Notes: generated by a model not told the origin, from the letters alone. Positions 23,745-31,706 are shown, counted from the stretch's first letter. The stretch: 32,724 nucleotides of DNA from Caldilineaceae bacterium (GCA_023384455.1 JAHDWH010000053.1:1-32724), one strand, 5' to 3'. Numbers and translations: made by a program.

Positions 23745-24524
23745 TCAATTCAAATCACGAGAATCCGCGTCCCTCTGATCGCCTGGATTAGTAGATACCT
23801 CAAAGCGCAGGTCTACAATTGTTCTGATATATTTGCGCCCCTTCACCAGATAGTCCCACAGATTGACGCCTGTTTTGCTGGTGCCGGCTGTGCGGGGAAG
23901 ACAGCGATAGGGTGCTTCTTGCACCTGCCAGCCCTGGCGCACGCAGCGGGCCAGCAGATCGATACAATACTCGCCGTAGTCGCCCCGCAGACGAACCGAG
24001 CGCAGGGGCGCGGCCCGGGCCGCAATAAAACCGCTGGTCCAGTCCGTTACCGGCCCGCCCAGGAGCGCCGAAGCGAAACGGTTGATGAGCCAACTCAGGC
24101 CGCGAGCCACTGGGCCGTGGGCCACGTCCGCGCCGCCGACCATCCAGCGGGAGCCAAGCGCCATATCCGCGCCCTGCTCCAGCAGCGCCAGCAGTCGGGG
24201 CAACTCTTCCGGCGGCATAGAGAGATCGCAGTCCATCCACGTAACCGCGTCCGCGCCGTACTGTTCGATGGCCTCGTCGATGCCCCGCTGAATGGCGCTG
24301 GTCAGCCCGCTCTGGTTGCGGCGGCGAATCAGGAGCACCCGCTGATGGCCGGGGCTGTTGAGTTCCTGGGCAAGTGCTTCCACCACCTGCCAGGTCCCGT
24401 CCGGCGAATCGTCGTCCACCACCAGCACGACATAGGGCTGTTCCACCGCGGCCAGCAACCGGCGAATCAGCGGCTCGATATTTTCGCGTTCATTGTAGGT
24501 GGGCAGAACCGTACAGACAAACAC
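23745..24524 (-). CDS. GT2 family glycosyltransferase (dolichyl/polyprenyl-phosphate mannosyltransferase type)
   Basis: The 259-aa protein is a GT-A fold enzyme of the DPM1 type. It begins with FVCTVLPTYNERENIEPLI, followed by VVDDDSPDGT (residues 36-44) and the metal-binding DXD as Asp98-Cys-Asp100 in TWMDCDLSMPPE. The later SGFIAARA and YGEYCIDLLARC are typical of the acceptor side. It has no C-terminal membrane anchors, so it is a soluble or peripheral DPM1-like form. Such enzymes charge a polyprenyl phosphate with a hexose from a nucleotide sugar, and the product is then used by GT39/ArnT-like membrane enzymes such as the one at 25390-27429. The start is a GTG at 24524 with only a weak ribosome site. 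It lies 39 bp after the methyltransferase gene. Confidence 0.9.
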   Translation of the reverse strand: MFVCTVLPTYNERENIEPLIRRLLAAVEQPYVVLVVDDDSPDGTWQVVEALAQELNSPGHQRVLLIRRRNQSGLTSAIQRGIDEAIEQYGADAVTWMDCDLSMPPEELPRLLALLEQGADMALGSRWMVGGADVAHGPVARGLSWLINRFASALLGGPVTDWTSGFIAARAAPLRSVRLRGDYGEYCIDLLARCVRQGWQVQEAPYRCLPRTAGTSKTGVNLWDYLVKGRKYIRTIVDLRFEVSTNPGDQRDADSRDLN

Positions 24525-24563
24525 AGGAATATCCCATCGGATGGTGGCGCTCCAATCACCGGA

Positions 24564-25325
24564 CTATTCAGGCCGTTGGGCCAGACAGAGCAGGCTGGCG
24601 CCAAGCGGTAAATCGTAGCGTCGCAGCAGGGCTGCTTCTGCCACCAAAACAGAATACCACAGGGAATCCCACAACCCATCGGTGCGCAAGGCACTTTCTG
24701 CACCCACCACTCCCCTTTGCTGGAGAAATCGGTGGGTCGCAATCAAAGGAAGCAAGAGTGTATTGGCGTGGGTCAACCGCACGGGCTGCAGAGAAGCTGC
24801 CGCCAGGCTCTGGCGCATCTCGTGGGCGTGGTAGCGGCGACCCGTGCCAAAGGCTGCGTCGTGGGGGCTGGCAAGCCAGGAGAGCGCGCTCACCCGTAGC
24901 AACAGACAGCCCCCAGGCCGCAACAGAGAACGACAAGCCTTAAGCACTGGGGCCAACTCAATGCCGCTCTGATCAAAAACATCCAGCGCCACAATCAGTG
25001 CGCAGGACTCGCTGGGCAAGGGCATATGGCTGGCATCGGTCAGCACCAACCGCTTCGCCCCGCGCTGGCTGGCCTGCATCAGCGCATCCCAGCGCAGGTC
25101 CATCCCAAAAACCAGACGCTCCGACCAGAGGTGCTGCAACTCGCGCAGAAAGCTGCCGCCGCCACAGCCGATCTCCACCAGCGCGCCTTGGGGAAGGGGT
25201 GTCTGGGCCAGGAGTTCCAGGCAAATTCGGCGCATCCCCCGGCTCCACCAGTGGCGCTCCTCCACCTGATAGAGCAAAGGCAGCTCGCTCCCTGTCGAAA
25301 AAGAGGGGTGTGATATTGCAGTCAT
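24564..25325 (-). CDS. SAM-dependent methyltransferase (class I)
   Basis: The 253-aa protein has the Rossmann-fold AdoMet site: motif I VEIGCGGGSFL (50-60), acidic Asp76 in FGMDLRWDA, and TDASHMPLPSESCALIVALD as motifs II-III, with LLRPGGCLLLRV following. The N-terminal LYQVEERHWWSRGMRRI is typical of methyltransferases of glycan and natural-product clusters (Methyltransf_11/23 type). The ATG at 25325 opens the frame. The gene lies between a GT39-like and a GT2 glycosyltransferase in one minus-strand run, so its target is probably a sugar or glycolipid. The true substrate is unknown. Confidence 0.88.
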   Translation of the reverse strand: MTAISHPSFSTGSELPLLYQVEERHWWSRGMRRICLELLAQTPLPQGALVEIGCGGGSFLRELQHLWSERLVFGMDLRWDALMQASQRGAKRLVLTDASHMPLPSESCALIVALDVFDQSGIELAPVLKACRSLLRPGGCLLLRVSALSWLASPHDAAFGTGRRYHAHEMRQSLAAASLQPVRLTHANTLLLPLIATHRFLQQRGVVGAESALRTDGLWDSLWYSVLVAEAALLRRYDLPLGASLLCLAQRPE

Positions 25326-25349
25326 AGGCTTCTTTCGTTCATCGTGGCT

Positions 25350-25370
25350 GGTCGGACTAACAGTCCGACC
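25350..25370. repeat. REP-like hairpin
   Basis: Perfect 9-bp arms GGTCGGACT (25350-25358) and AGTCCGACC (25362-25370) enclose AAC. It lies between the GT39-like and methyltransferase genes and has no T run. It resembles widespread dispersed hairpins in this kind of genome, but no second copy is in the window. Confidence 0.6.
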
Positions 25371-25389
25371 TACGAGGGCTGTTTTCGCG

Positions 25390-27429
25390 TCAGGGCTGCT
25401 GCCCGATCACAACTTCGCCCAGCCGAACTGCCCCTTTGCCGGGCAGGCGCGTCCCATCGGTCTGGTAGAGACCCATCTCCAGCCCATAACTGCCAGCCAG
25501 CAAATCCTGGGGCAGGGGAATCTGATATTCGTCCAAAATCAGCCAGCCTGCCTGCCAGCGCGGAGTGGGTAAGCTGCCGTTGCCCGGCGGGCTATCTTTG
25601 CCTGCTGCCAGAGCGCCAGGGGAAGCACCCGCCGGGCCGAGAAGGTGCAGGAAGACAGTCCAATCGTTTTGGGGTCTTTCATCAACCGCCCAGTGTAGCT
25701 GCACGTAGAGCGTATCCCCAGGGCGAGGCTGTTTGGGCAACAGATCGTAGCCCAACAGCCGGATGCCATCGCCCAGAGGAGCAGAGACGGCCATCTTCGG
25801 CGGGCGTTTGGGCCAACTTCCTGGGGGGCGCGAATAGACCTGGGCATAGAGTTCACCCCGCCGATCCTTCCATTGGCGGCCGGTTGCGGCATTGGGAAAG
25901 AGTTCGGGCAGCAGCAGCCGGGTGCGAAAATCCTCGTGTTCAATGACTACATACTGTTCGCCCGTCCTGGCCCGACCACTGCGGGAGGGGAAGACGTTGC
26001 GGCCATCGAAAGCGGCGGGTGGCGTTCGGCCCCGGACAGCCAGGGCAAAGGCCAATGTGGGATGGCTCTCAGTGCGGGGGGTCAGATAGATGGGGGTGGT
26101 GGCGGGCTGGGAGGCCATCCAGCGCCCCATTGCCCACAGCCCTTCGTCAAAGGCGTAGTAGAGATCGGGCAGGCCGGCCCAGCGCACGAAGTAGTTCTGG
26201 GCGGAAGTCACCCCCCCGACCAGCAAGAGCAGAATGCCCGCGGCAGCCGTTGCCCTGCGCAATCCGGCTCCCCAGCCCCGTCTTTGGGCAAAGGCAATCG
26301 GCAGGCTCAACCCCAGACCGATCAGCAGGGCGGTCGGCGCGGCCACGCCGAGAATGCGGTGAAAGTGGGGCGCATAGTCTGTGATCAGTCCGGGAAAGGC
26401 CAGCCCGAACAGCCCAACCAGCAGCAACCCATAGACCGGACGCAGCCCTCGCCAGAGAGCGACCGCCAGCCCTGCGTAAAAGGGCAGGGCCAGCCACAGA
26501 TTCAGTGCGGCCGCACCGGGCAGATTGCGCCGGGGGTCCAGATCGCCCACCATTCCAAAGGGGCCAAACATCCGGGCCGTAGCCCACAGATTTGGCCAGA
26601 AACCGGCGTTGGCCCCGCCGCTGCTCGTCACCTGTTGGGGGCGATGCAGCAACAATTCGGGGTTCTGCCAGAAAAAGAGCAGGAGGGGTGCAGCGGCCAG
26701 AAGGGCCAAACCGCCGGCCAGCAGCAGTCCCTGCCAGCGTTGGCCCAGAAGGGTCCGCTGAAACCAGACCAGATGGGCGGTGGTCAACAGGGCCAGCAGG
26801 GGGATAAACCAGGCAGACTGGTAGGCGTAGAGGGTGGCGGCCATCAACAGACCGGCCCCGGCAAAGGCGACCCAACTGCCTGCACGCCAGCCCCGCAGGA
26901 GCAGCCACATCCCCCCGGCCCAGAGCAGAGGCACAAAGATAGGTTCGATCCCCATCCGGCTGAAGTGGATGTGCCAGCGCATGACGGCCAGCGCGCCGGC
27001 GGCAAAGAGTGGAAAGCTGGGGGGAAGGGAGTCGTCGTGGCGGCGCATCTCTGCGCCCAGGGCATAGACGGCCAGCACGCCGAGAATGCCAAAAAAGGCC
27101 GCGGTCACCCGCATAGCCGTTGGCCCGGCCTCGCCGCCAAAGAGACGGAAGATCGCAAAAGTGACGGCATTGGCGTAGGCGTTGAGGGGAGGAACGCCAA
27201 AGTTGCCTTCCAGAAAGAGGGGGCGGTAGCCTGGCTCGGTGAGAATACGCCAGGCTTCCAGCCCCTCGAAAGATTCGTCGAAGTGAAAGCCCGGCGGGAT
27301 TGTGTCGATCTGCCAGAGGCGCAGGAAGGCCGCTGCGATGAGAATCGCGCCCAGAACCAAAAGGTGGGGCGAATTGCGAATTGTGAATTGCGAGTTGCGG
27401 ATTCTCGCGGCCCAGTCCCCAGTCCCCAT
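25390..27429 (-). CDS. GT39/ArnT-like membrane glycosyltransferase with C-terminal beta-sandwich domain
   Basis: The 679-aa protein has about ten to twelve hydrophobic helices in residues 23-410. After helix 1 comes the acidic motif FHFDESFEG (Asp51, Glu52), the catalytic position of GT-C enzymes that use polyprenyl-phosphate sugars. Residues from about 546 to the end form a soluble beta-sandwich (IRLLGYDLLPKQPRPGDTLY, then WTVFLHLLGPAG), also present twice in the partial gene at the right edge. It would attach a sugar on the outer face of the membrane. The ATG at 27429 follows the HIT gene by 12 bp. The first 22 residues (RIRNSQFTIRNS...) are encoded by the heptamer repeat at 27371-27405, so the native start may be further in, for example a TTG near codon 25. 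Confidence 0.88.
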   Translation of the reverse strand: MGTGDWAARIRNSQFTIRNSPHLLVLGAILIAAAFLRLWQIDTIPPGFHFDESFEGLEAWRILTEPGYRPLFLEGNFGVPPLNAYANAVTFAIFRLFGGEAGPTAMRVTAAFFGILGVLAVYALGAEMRRHDDSLPPSFPLFAAGALAVMRWHIHFSRMGIEPIFVPLLWAGGMWLLLRGWRAGSWVAFAGAGLLMAATLYAYQSAWFIPLLALLTTAHLVWFQRTLLGQRWQGLLLAGGLALLAAAPLLLFFWQNPELLLHRPQQVTSSGGANAGFWPNLWATARMFGPFGMVGDLDPRRNLPGAAALNLWLALPFYAGLAVALWRGLRPVYGLLLVGLFGLAFPGLITDYAPHFHRILGVAAPTALLIGLGLSLPIAFAQRRGWGAGLRRATAAAGILLLLVGGVTSAQNYFVRWAGLPDLYYAFDEGLWAMGRWMASQPATTPIYLTPRTESHPTLAFALAVRGRTPPAAFDGRNVFPSRSGRARTGEQYVVIEHEDFRTRLLLPELFPNAATGRQWKDRRGELYAQVYSRPPGSWPKRPPKMAVSAPLGDGIRLLGYDLLPKQPRPGDTLYVQLHWAVDERPQNDWTVFLHLLGPAGASPGALAAGKDSPPGNGSLPTPRWQAGWLILDEYQIPLPQDLLAGSYGLEMGLYQTDGTRLPGKGAVRLGEVVIGQQP

Positions 27430-27431
27430 TC
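27371..27431 (-). repeat. Heptamer tandem repeats at the 5' end of the GT39-like gene
   Basis: On the plus strand GAATTGC, GAATTGT, GAATTGC, GAGTTGC, GGATTCT run without gaps (27371-27405), followed by CCCAGTC, CCCAGTC, CCCATTC (27411-27431). The second word, CCCCAGT in rotation, equals the STRR1 heptamer of heterocyst-forming cyanobacteria. Both fall inside the annotated N-terminus of the GT39-like protein. Confidence 0.7.
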
Positions 27432-27441
27432 TCCGTGTCCC

Positions 27442-27792
27442 CTAGCGCGCCACCATCGGCCCCAGTTCCCGCCCGCCGATCAGGTGGAAGTGGGTGTGGA
27501 AGACCACCTGGCCTGCGTCGGGCCCCGCGTTGCAGAGCAGACGGAAGCCGCTTTTGGAGACGCCCTCCTGCTTTGCCAGTTGATTGGCTACAGCCACAAT
27601 ACGCCCCAGCGTCTCGGCGTCGGCCTCCCCCATCTCCGTCACGCTGGACGAGTGGGTGTTGGGAATGACCAGAATGTGGGTGGGCGCCACCGGACGAATG
27701 TCCCGAAAGGCGGTCACCAGCTCGTCCTGGTAGAGGGTCTCCGAGGGGATTTCCCCGGCGATGATTTTGCAGAAGATACAGTCAGTTGTCAT
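27442..27792 (-). CDS. HIT family hydrolase (HINT-like nucleotide-binding protein)
   Basis: The 116-aa protein is a histidine-triad protein. The N-terminal DCIFCKIIAGEIPSE and the C-terminal triad HTHFHLIGG (His99, His101, His103) are diagnostic. Bacterial HINT proteins hydrolyse AMP-lysine-type phosphoramidates and related nucleotides; Asn88 and the preceding QVVFHTHFH strand form the pocket. The N-terminal Cys5 and Cys8, with the HTH of TPNTHSSS region, match the zinc-binding variant only in part. The ATG at 27792 opens the frame; the following GT39-like gene starts 12 bp after its stop. It is a housekeeping protein with no clear link to the glycan genes. Confidence 0.95.
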   Translation of the reverse strand: MTTDCIFCKIIAGEIPSETLYQDELVTAFRDIRPVAPTHILVIPNTHSSSVTEMGEADAETLGRIVAVANQLAKQEGVSKSGFRLLCNAGPDAGQVVFHTHFHLIGGRELGPMVAR

Positions 27793-27838
27793 ACTGTGGC
27801 TCCATTATCTCTGGCTGTAACGGATGGAAGATAGGGCA

Positions 27839-28048
27839 TCAGACCACCACCTTTTGCACACCGACGAATTCCAGAGTGACATCAGAAGGTTCGTCATCCT
27901 CTAAGCACAGAGAAATAACTTCACGCATATTCTGCATCAATTCGTCCAGGGTTTCGCCCTGTGAATAGCAGCCAGCCAGCGAGGGTACTTCGCCCACATA
28001 GAATCCATCTTCATCTTTTTCGATGACTACATAGAATTCTCGGCCCAT
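27839..28048 (-). CDS. HicB-like antitoxin domain protein without a HicA partner
   Basis: The 69-aa protein MGREFYVVIEKDEDGFYVGE, with VPSLAGCYSQGETLDELMQN following, is the partial RNase H fold of HicB antitoxins. HicB normally sits with a small HicA ribonuclease (60-80 aa, with a conserved His). No HicA-like frame lies beside it: the flanks are the HIT gene (46 bp) and uma2 (32 bp). The ATG at 28048 has AGGAG 6 nt upstream and is preferred to the adjacent GTG at 28051. Stand-alone HicB proteins are common; they may be remnants, counter another HicA in trans, or have another role. No DNA-binding C-terminal domain is present. Confidence 0.88.
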   Translation of the reverse strand: MGREFYVVIEKDEDGFYVGEVPSLAGCYSQGETLDELMQNMREVISLCLEDDEPSDVTLEFVGVQKVVV

Positions 28049-28080
28049 CACAGACTCCTAACCTGAAAAAGAACACGGAC

Positions 28081-28842
28081 TTACACAAATTTGTTGCGCA
28101 ACGCCTGTTCAAATTGCTCCACCAAAGAAGCCTCCAGCCCGGCGATTTCGGCCAGTAGTTTGAAGGGCAGGGGCAAAGGTTCTTGCCAAAGCCATTCTTC
28201 GCGCAGCCAGAAGCCGCTGATCACCGCCGAACGGTAGACGCCATCCAGCGTTTGGATGGGCTGATAGCGACCGGCGGAATTGAGTTGGTAGAACTCGGCT
28301 CGCTGGGTCTGTGGGTCCAGCAGCCAGAACTCCGGGATACCGGCTTCTTCGTACTCGAAGAATTTGTCGCCCCGATCCCGTCCGATGCTCTCCGGCGAGA
28401 TGATTTCGACCACCAGATCAGCCGGACCGTCCAGATAGGTGGAGCGCAGCCGGTCGAGATGTTCGGTACGAATAAAGAGCAAGTCCGGTTCGCGCCCACT
28501 GTTTGTCAGGCGCATCTGAAATGGCGCGATCCGCAACTCCCCTACTGATCGGTAGCGCACGTACAAACCGGCCAACTGATCTAAAAACGACACCAACTGC
28601 TGATGCCTGTTTGAAGCAGGACTCGTCATAATCACCTTCCCATCCACCCATTCGGCCAGCGTATCTTCGTCCGCCCACTCCAGAAACTCCTCGTAGCTCA
28701 TCTCGCGCAGGGGCTGCTCGTCCCTGTCCAGCAGGACAGCCAGCAATTGACGGCGCAATTCCTGGGGAATCGGCCAACTGTCGTTAGGCCAACTATCTTC
28801 CGCGTTGTAGACTTCAGAATCGTTCAAAGTTCGGGTGCTCAT
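28081..28842 (-). CDS. Uma2 family (DUF820) PD-(D/E)XK nuclease-like protein
   Basis: The 253-aa protein is of the Uma2/DUF820 family, numerous in cyanobacteria and Chloroflexota. The core shows LLFIRTEHLDRLRS, DLVVEIISPES and FFEYEEAGIPEFWLLDP, in which Asp, Glu and Lys form the restriction-endonuclease-like site. The N-terminal part has MSYEEFLEWADE and EWVDGKVI. The biological role of the family is not settled; nuclease activity is predicted from the fold only. The ATG at 28842 has GGAAGG 9 nt upstream; the ATG at 28851 abuts it directly and is less likely. The 100 residues after the core (WLREEWLWQEPLPLPFKLLA) are a usual extension. It lies between leuS and hicB in the same direction. Confidence 0.9.
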   Translation of the reverse strand: MSTRTLNDSEVYNAEDSWPNDSWPIPQELRRQLLAVLLDRDEQPLREMSYEEFLEWADEDTLAEWVDGKVIMTSPASNRHQQLVSFLDQLAGLYVRYRSVGELRIAPFQMRLTNSGREPDLLFIRTEHLDRLRSTYLDGPADLVVEIISPESIGRDRGDKFFEYEEAGIPEFWLLDPQTQRAEFYQLNSAGRYQPIQTLDGVYRSAVISGFWLREEWLWQEPLPLPFKLLAEIAGLEASLVEQFEQALRNKFV

Positions 28843-28857
28843 ACCGCCCATCCTTCC

Positions 28858-28884
28858 GGGGTAGAAACCACTCGTCTCTACCCC
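28858..28884 (-). repeat. Hairpin between leuS and uma2
   Basis: Arms GGGGTAGA (28858-28865) and TCTACCCC (28877-28884) are perfect, with an 11-base loop. It lies 17 bp after the leuS stop. There is no T run; it may be a processing site or weak terminator. Confidence 0.5.
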
Positions 28885-28901
28885 ATTATCTCATCATCCC
28901 A

Positions 28902-31385
28902 TCACCCCACCACCACATTCACCAGCTTATCCGGCACCACAATCACTTTGCGCACCTGCTTGCCATCCAGCCACTTCTGCACGCCTTCGGTGACCAGGGC
29001 CATCTCTTCCAGCCGTTTGGCGGGGGTAGCCGGGGCGACGGTCAGCTTGTCCCGGTTCTTGCCGTTGACCTGGACAACAACCGTTACTTCGTCCTCCTTC
29101 GCCTTCTCCGGGTCGCCCGTGGGCCAGCTTTGCAGATGGACCGAATCGCTGTGGCCCATGCGATGCCACAGTTCTTCGCTGATATGGGGAAAGATGGGAG
29201 CCATCATCAGCAGCAGATTGCGGATAGATTCCTCCCAGATGGGCGAACCGACCACCGCCGACTCCTTCGCCTTCATCAGCAGATTGTTCAGTTCCATCAG
29301 GGCAGCGATGGCAGTGTTGAAGCGGAAGCCCGCCATATCTTCGCCCACTTTGACCAGCGTCTGGTGCAGCTTGCGCTCCACCTCGCGCACTTCGTCCGCG
29401 CTGGGCGTGGCCGCCAGATGTTCGGCTTTGGCCTCGTCGGTGACGATTGCCCAGACCCGGTTCAGGAAGCGGCTGACCCCTTCGATGGCGCTGGGGTCCC
29501 AGGGCCCGCCCTGATCCCAGGGGCCGATGAACATCAGATAGCCGCGCACGGTGTCCGCGCCGTAGCGGGCCACGTACTCATCGGGATTCACCACATTGCC
29601 CCGGCTCTTGGACATCTTTTCGTTGTCCGGCCCCAGAATCATCCCCTGGTTGAACAGACGATCCATCGGTTCGGCGAAGGGAACGATGCCCATATCCCGC
29701 ATGGCTTTGGTGAAGAAGCGGGTGTACAGCAGGTGCATTGTGGCGTGCTCGATGCCGCCGGTGTACTGATCCACCGGCAGCCAGTAGTCGCCTTTGGCCC
29801 GATCCCAGGGGGTATCGTCCGCGGTCAGGGCCTCGCCCTTTTTCCAATAGGGGGTGACGTAGGCGTACTGATACCAACTGGAACACATAAACGTATCCAG
29901 TGTGTCGGTCTCCCGCTCGGCGTCACCGCCGCAGTTGGGACATTTGACATTGCGGAAACCCGCGTGATACTTCAGCGGGCTTTCGCCCGTGGGCTTGAAT
30001 TCGGCGTCGTCGGGCAGAATGACGGGCAGATCCGCGTAGGGCACGGGCACAACGCCGCAGGTCGGGCACAGAATCATCGGAATCGGCGCGCCCCACATCC
30101 GCTGGCGGCTGATCAGCCAATCCCGCAGCCGGTAGTTGACCGCCATTTTGCCCTTGCCCGTCTCTTCCAGCCAGGCGGTGACCTTCGCCGCCGCGCCCTT
30201 GACGGGCGTGCCGTCAAAGCTGCCGCTGTTGATCATCTCGCCCTCGTCTTTGGAGTCCCAGGCTGCGTCCAGCTCCCCCGTCGCGCCCGCCGGCCCGGTG
30301 ATCACCCGGCGGATTTCCAGTCCGAACTTGCGGGCAAAGGCGAAGTCCCGCTCGTCGTGGCCGGGGACAGCCATAATTGCGCCGGTCCCATAGCCCATCA
30401 TCACATAATCGGCAATCCAAATCGGGATGCGCTCGCCGTTGACCGGGTTGATGGCGTAGCCGCCGGTAAAGACGCCGGTCTTCTCCTTGTCGGTCGCCCC
30501 GCGAGTCACCTCGTCCAGCCGCTCGGCCGCGGCTTTGTATTCCGCCACTGCCGCCCGCTGCCCGTCAGTTGTGACACTCTCCACCAGCGGATGTTCCGGG
30601 GCCAGAACCATAAATGTCGCGCCCCACAGAGTATCTGAGCGAGTGGTGAAAATCTCAATCGGCTCGCCCGCTTCCGTCTGAAAGACGACCTGCGCGCCTT
30701 CGCTGCGCCCGATCCAATTGGTCTGCATCACCTTCACCCGCTCCGGCCAGTCGATAATTTCCATATCGGCCAGCAGTTCCTCGGCGTAGTGGGTGATGCG
30801 AAACTTCCACTGGTTCAGCTCTTTTTTGATGACAGGCGTGCCGCAGCGCTCGCAGTGGCGGTCGTCGCCCCACACCTGTTCCCGGGCCAGGGTCGTATTG
30901 CACTGGGGACACCAGTCCACCGGGGCAAACTCCCGGTAGGCCAGCCCGCTGTCGTACAGCTTGCGGAAGAACCACTGGCTCCATTTGTAATAGTCCGGGT
31001 CACAGGTCACAGCCTCCCGGTCCCAGGCCCACATCGCGCCCATCTGGCGCAGTTGAACCCGCATCCGTTCGATGTTCTTGTAGGTCCACAGTTTGGGGTG
31101 GACATTATTTCTGATGGCCGCGTTCTCCGCGGGCAGACCAAAGGCATCAAAACCCGGCGGAAACAACACATTGTAGCCGTTCATCCGCCGGTAGCGTGCG
31201 CCGGCGTCGCTGGGGGTCATCGCGTACCAGTGGCCCGTGTGCAGGTCGCCGGAAGGATAGGGCAGCATCGTCACCGCATACCACTTGGGGCGGCTGGGGT
31301 CTTCGATTGTGTCGTGCTGACCTGCGGCTTCCCAGGCTGCCTGCCATTTGGGTTCGATCTCCTGGGGGGTATATTTGTCTGCCAT
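28902..31385 (-). CDS. leuS: Leucyl-tRNA synthetase
   Basis: This class I enzyme charges tRNA-Leu with leucine and hydrolyses mischarged products. The 827-aa protein is of full bacterial length. The HIGH motif appears as LHTGHW (His49-His52) after PYPSG, and KMSKS is at 590-594. The CP1 editing domain carries TTRSDT at 247-252 (Ser replaces the usual Pro) and GTGAIMAVPGHDERD. Cys159, Cys162, Cys178 and Cys181 form a zinc-binding pattern. The ATG at 31385 has CAGGAG 9 nt upstream; the upstream 33 codons of open frame run through the palindromic repeat region and are unlikely to be translated. The gene has its own likely promoter at about 31653 and a long structured leader of about 260 nt. Confidence 0.97.
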   Translation of the reverse strand: MADKYTPQEIEPKWQAAWEAAGQHDTIEDPSRPKWYAVTMLPYPSGDLHTGHWYAMTPSDAGARYRRMNGYNVLFPPGFDAFGLPAENAAIRNNVHPKLWTYKNIERMRVQLRQMGAMWAWDREAVTCDPDYYKWSQWFFRKLYDSGLAYREFAPVDWCPQCNTTLAREQVWGDDRHCERCGTPVIKKELNQWKFRITHYAEELLADMEIIDWPERVKVMQTNWIGRSEGAQVVFQTEAGEPIEIFTTRSDTLWGATFMVLAPEHPLVESVTTDGQRAAVAEYKAAAERLDEVTRGATDKEKTGVFTGGYAINPVNGERIPIWIADYVMMGYGTGAIMAVPGHDERDFAFARKFGLEIRRVITGPAGATGELDAAWDSKDEGEMINSGSFDGTPVKGAAAKVTAWLEETGKGKMAVNYRLRDWLISRQRMWGAPIPMILCPTCGVVPVPYADLPVILPDDAEFKPTGESPLKYHAGFRNVKCPNCGGDAERETDTLDTFMCSSWYQYAYVTPYWKKGEALTADDTPWDRAKGDYWLPVDQYTGGIEHATMHLLYTRFFTKAMRDMGIVPFAEPMDRLFNQGMILGPDNEKMSKSRGNVVNPDEYVARYGADTVRGYLMFIGPWDQGGPWDPSAIEGVSRFLNRVWAIVTDEAKAEHLAATPSADEVREVERKLHQTLVKVGEDMAGFRFNTAIAALMELNNLLMKAKESAVVGSPIWEESIRNLLLMMAPIFPHISEELWHRMGHSDSVHLQSWPTGDPEKAKEDEVTVVVQVNGKNRDKLTVAPATPAKRLEEMALVTEGVQKWLDGKQVRKVIVVPDKLVNVVVG

Positions 31386-31444
31386 TATGGAAATCTCCTG
31401 TTTGGGAGTTGGGGTCGGTCGCTTGTGTGTGGTGGGTAAAACGT

Positions 31445-31507
31445 AAAACGTGAAACGTAACAAACGAGAGTGGAATGATACCACTTACGTTGCACGTTTC
31501 ACGTTTT
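31445..31507. repeat. Second palindromic repeat family, copy in the leuS leader
   Basis: Perfect 14-bp arms AAAACGTGAAACGT (31445-31458) and ACGTTTCACGTTTT (31494-31507) enclose 35 bp, which themselves fold as AGTGG-AATGATA-CCACT. It lies 60-120 nt upstream of the leuS ATG and would be transcribed in its leader. Confidence 0.75.
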
Positions 31508-31512
31508 TGCAA

Positions 31513-31631
31513 AGCCCGCCCAAGCCCAGGGGAGACGTTCCCTCCCCCGGTGCGGGCTATCTAAGCGCGAGGATACCGCCCACCGCGTTGCCTGTGGTGG
31601 CGGGGACACTATGGAAGGGGTTCCAACGCGC
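31513..31631 (-). ncRNA. Structured RNA in the leader of leuS (unidentified)
   Basis: Several nested stems can be drawn. GCGCG (31565-31569) pairs with CGCGC (31627-31631), enclosing GGAA-GGGG-TTCC (31613-31624) and a near-perfect CCGCCCACC/GGTGGCGG stem (31576-31584 with 31596-31603). Next to it AGCCCGC (31513-31519) pairs with GCGGGCT (31552-31558) around GGGGAG/CTCCCC. I compared the sequence with the T-box consensus and found only a weak likeness, and no known riboswitch signature. Whether it is regulatory, or another mobile palindrome, is open. Confidence 0.4.
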
Positions 31632-31652
31632 CTGTGTTCTGTACATAGGACA

Positions 31653-31658
31653 AGTATA
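31653..31658 (-). promoter_or_regulatory. Probable extended -10 promoter of leuS
   Basis: The minus strand reads TGC-TATACT, an extended -10 (TG one base before the hexamer). The -35 region is poor. Transcripts would start at about 31647 and carry a leader of roughly 260 nt to the leuS ATG at 31385. The 320-bp gap 31386-31706 has no gene. Confidence 0.5.
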
Positions 31659-31706
31659 GCACAATATCCCGCAAAGTCTACAAGAATTTGCGACGAGTTT
31701 TTGCGC

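Noticed and set aside
25873..27834. A very long open frame (653 codons) on the plus strand opposite the GT39-like and HIT genes
   Set aside because: Its sequence is Gly/Pro/Gln-rich without any domain, and it mirrors the GC-rich codon bias of the two clear genes on the other strand.
28858..28884. Rho-independent terminator after leuS
   Set aside because: The hairpin is clear but no T run follows on the minus strand, so I list it only as a hairpin.
31386..31484. N-terminal extension of leucyl-tRNA synthetase to 31484
   Set aside because: The 33 extra codons cross a palindromic repeat and have no family likeness, while the ATG at 31385 has a good CAGGAG site.
31385..31640. T-box riboswitch for leuS
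   Set aside because: The conserved AGGGTGGNACCGCG core is not present; only a loose GGGCGGTATCC likeness exists, so I kept it as an unidentified structure.
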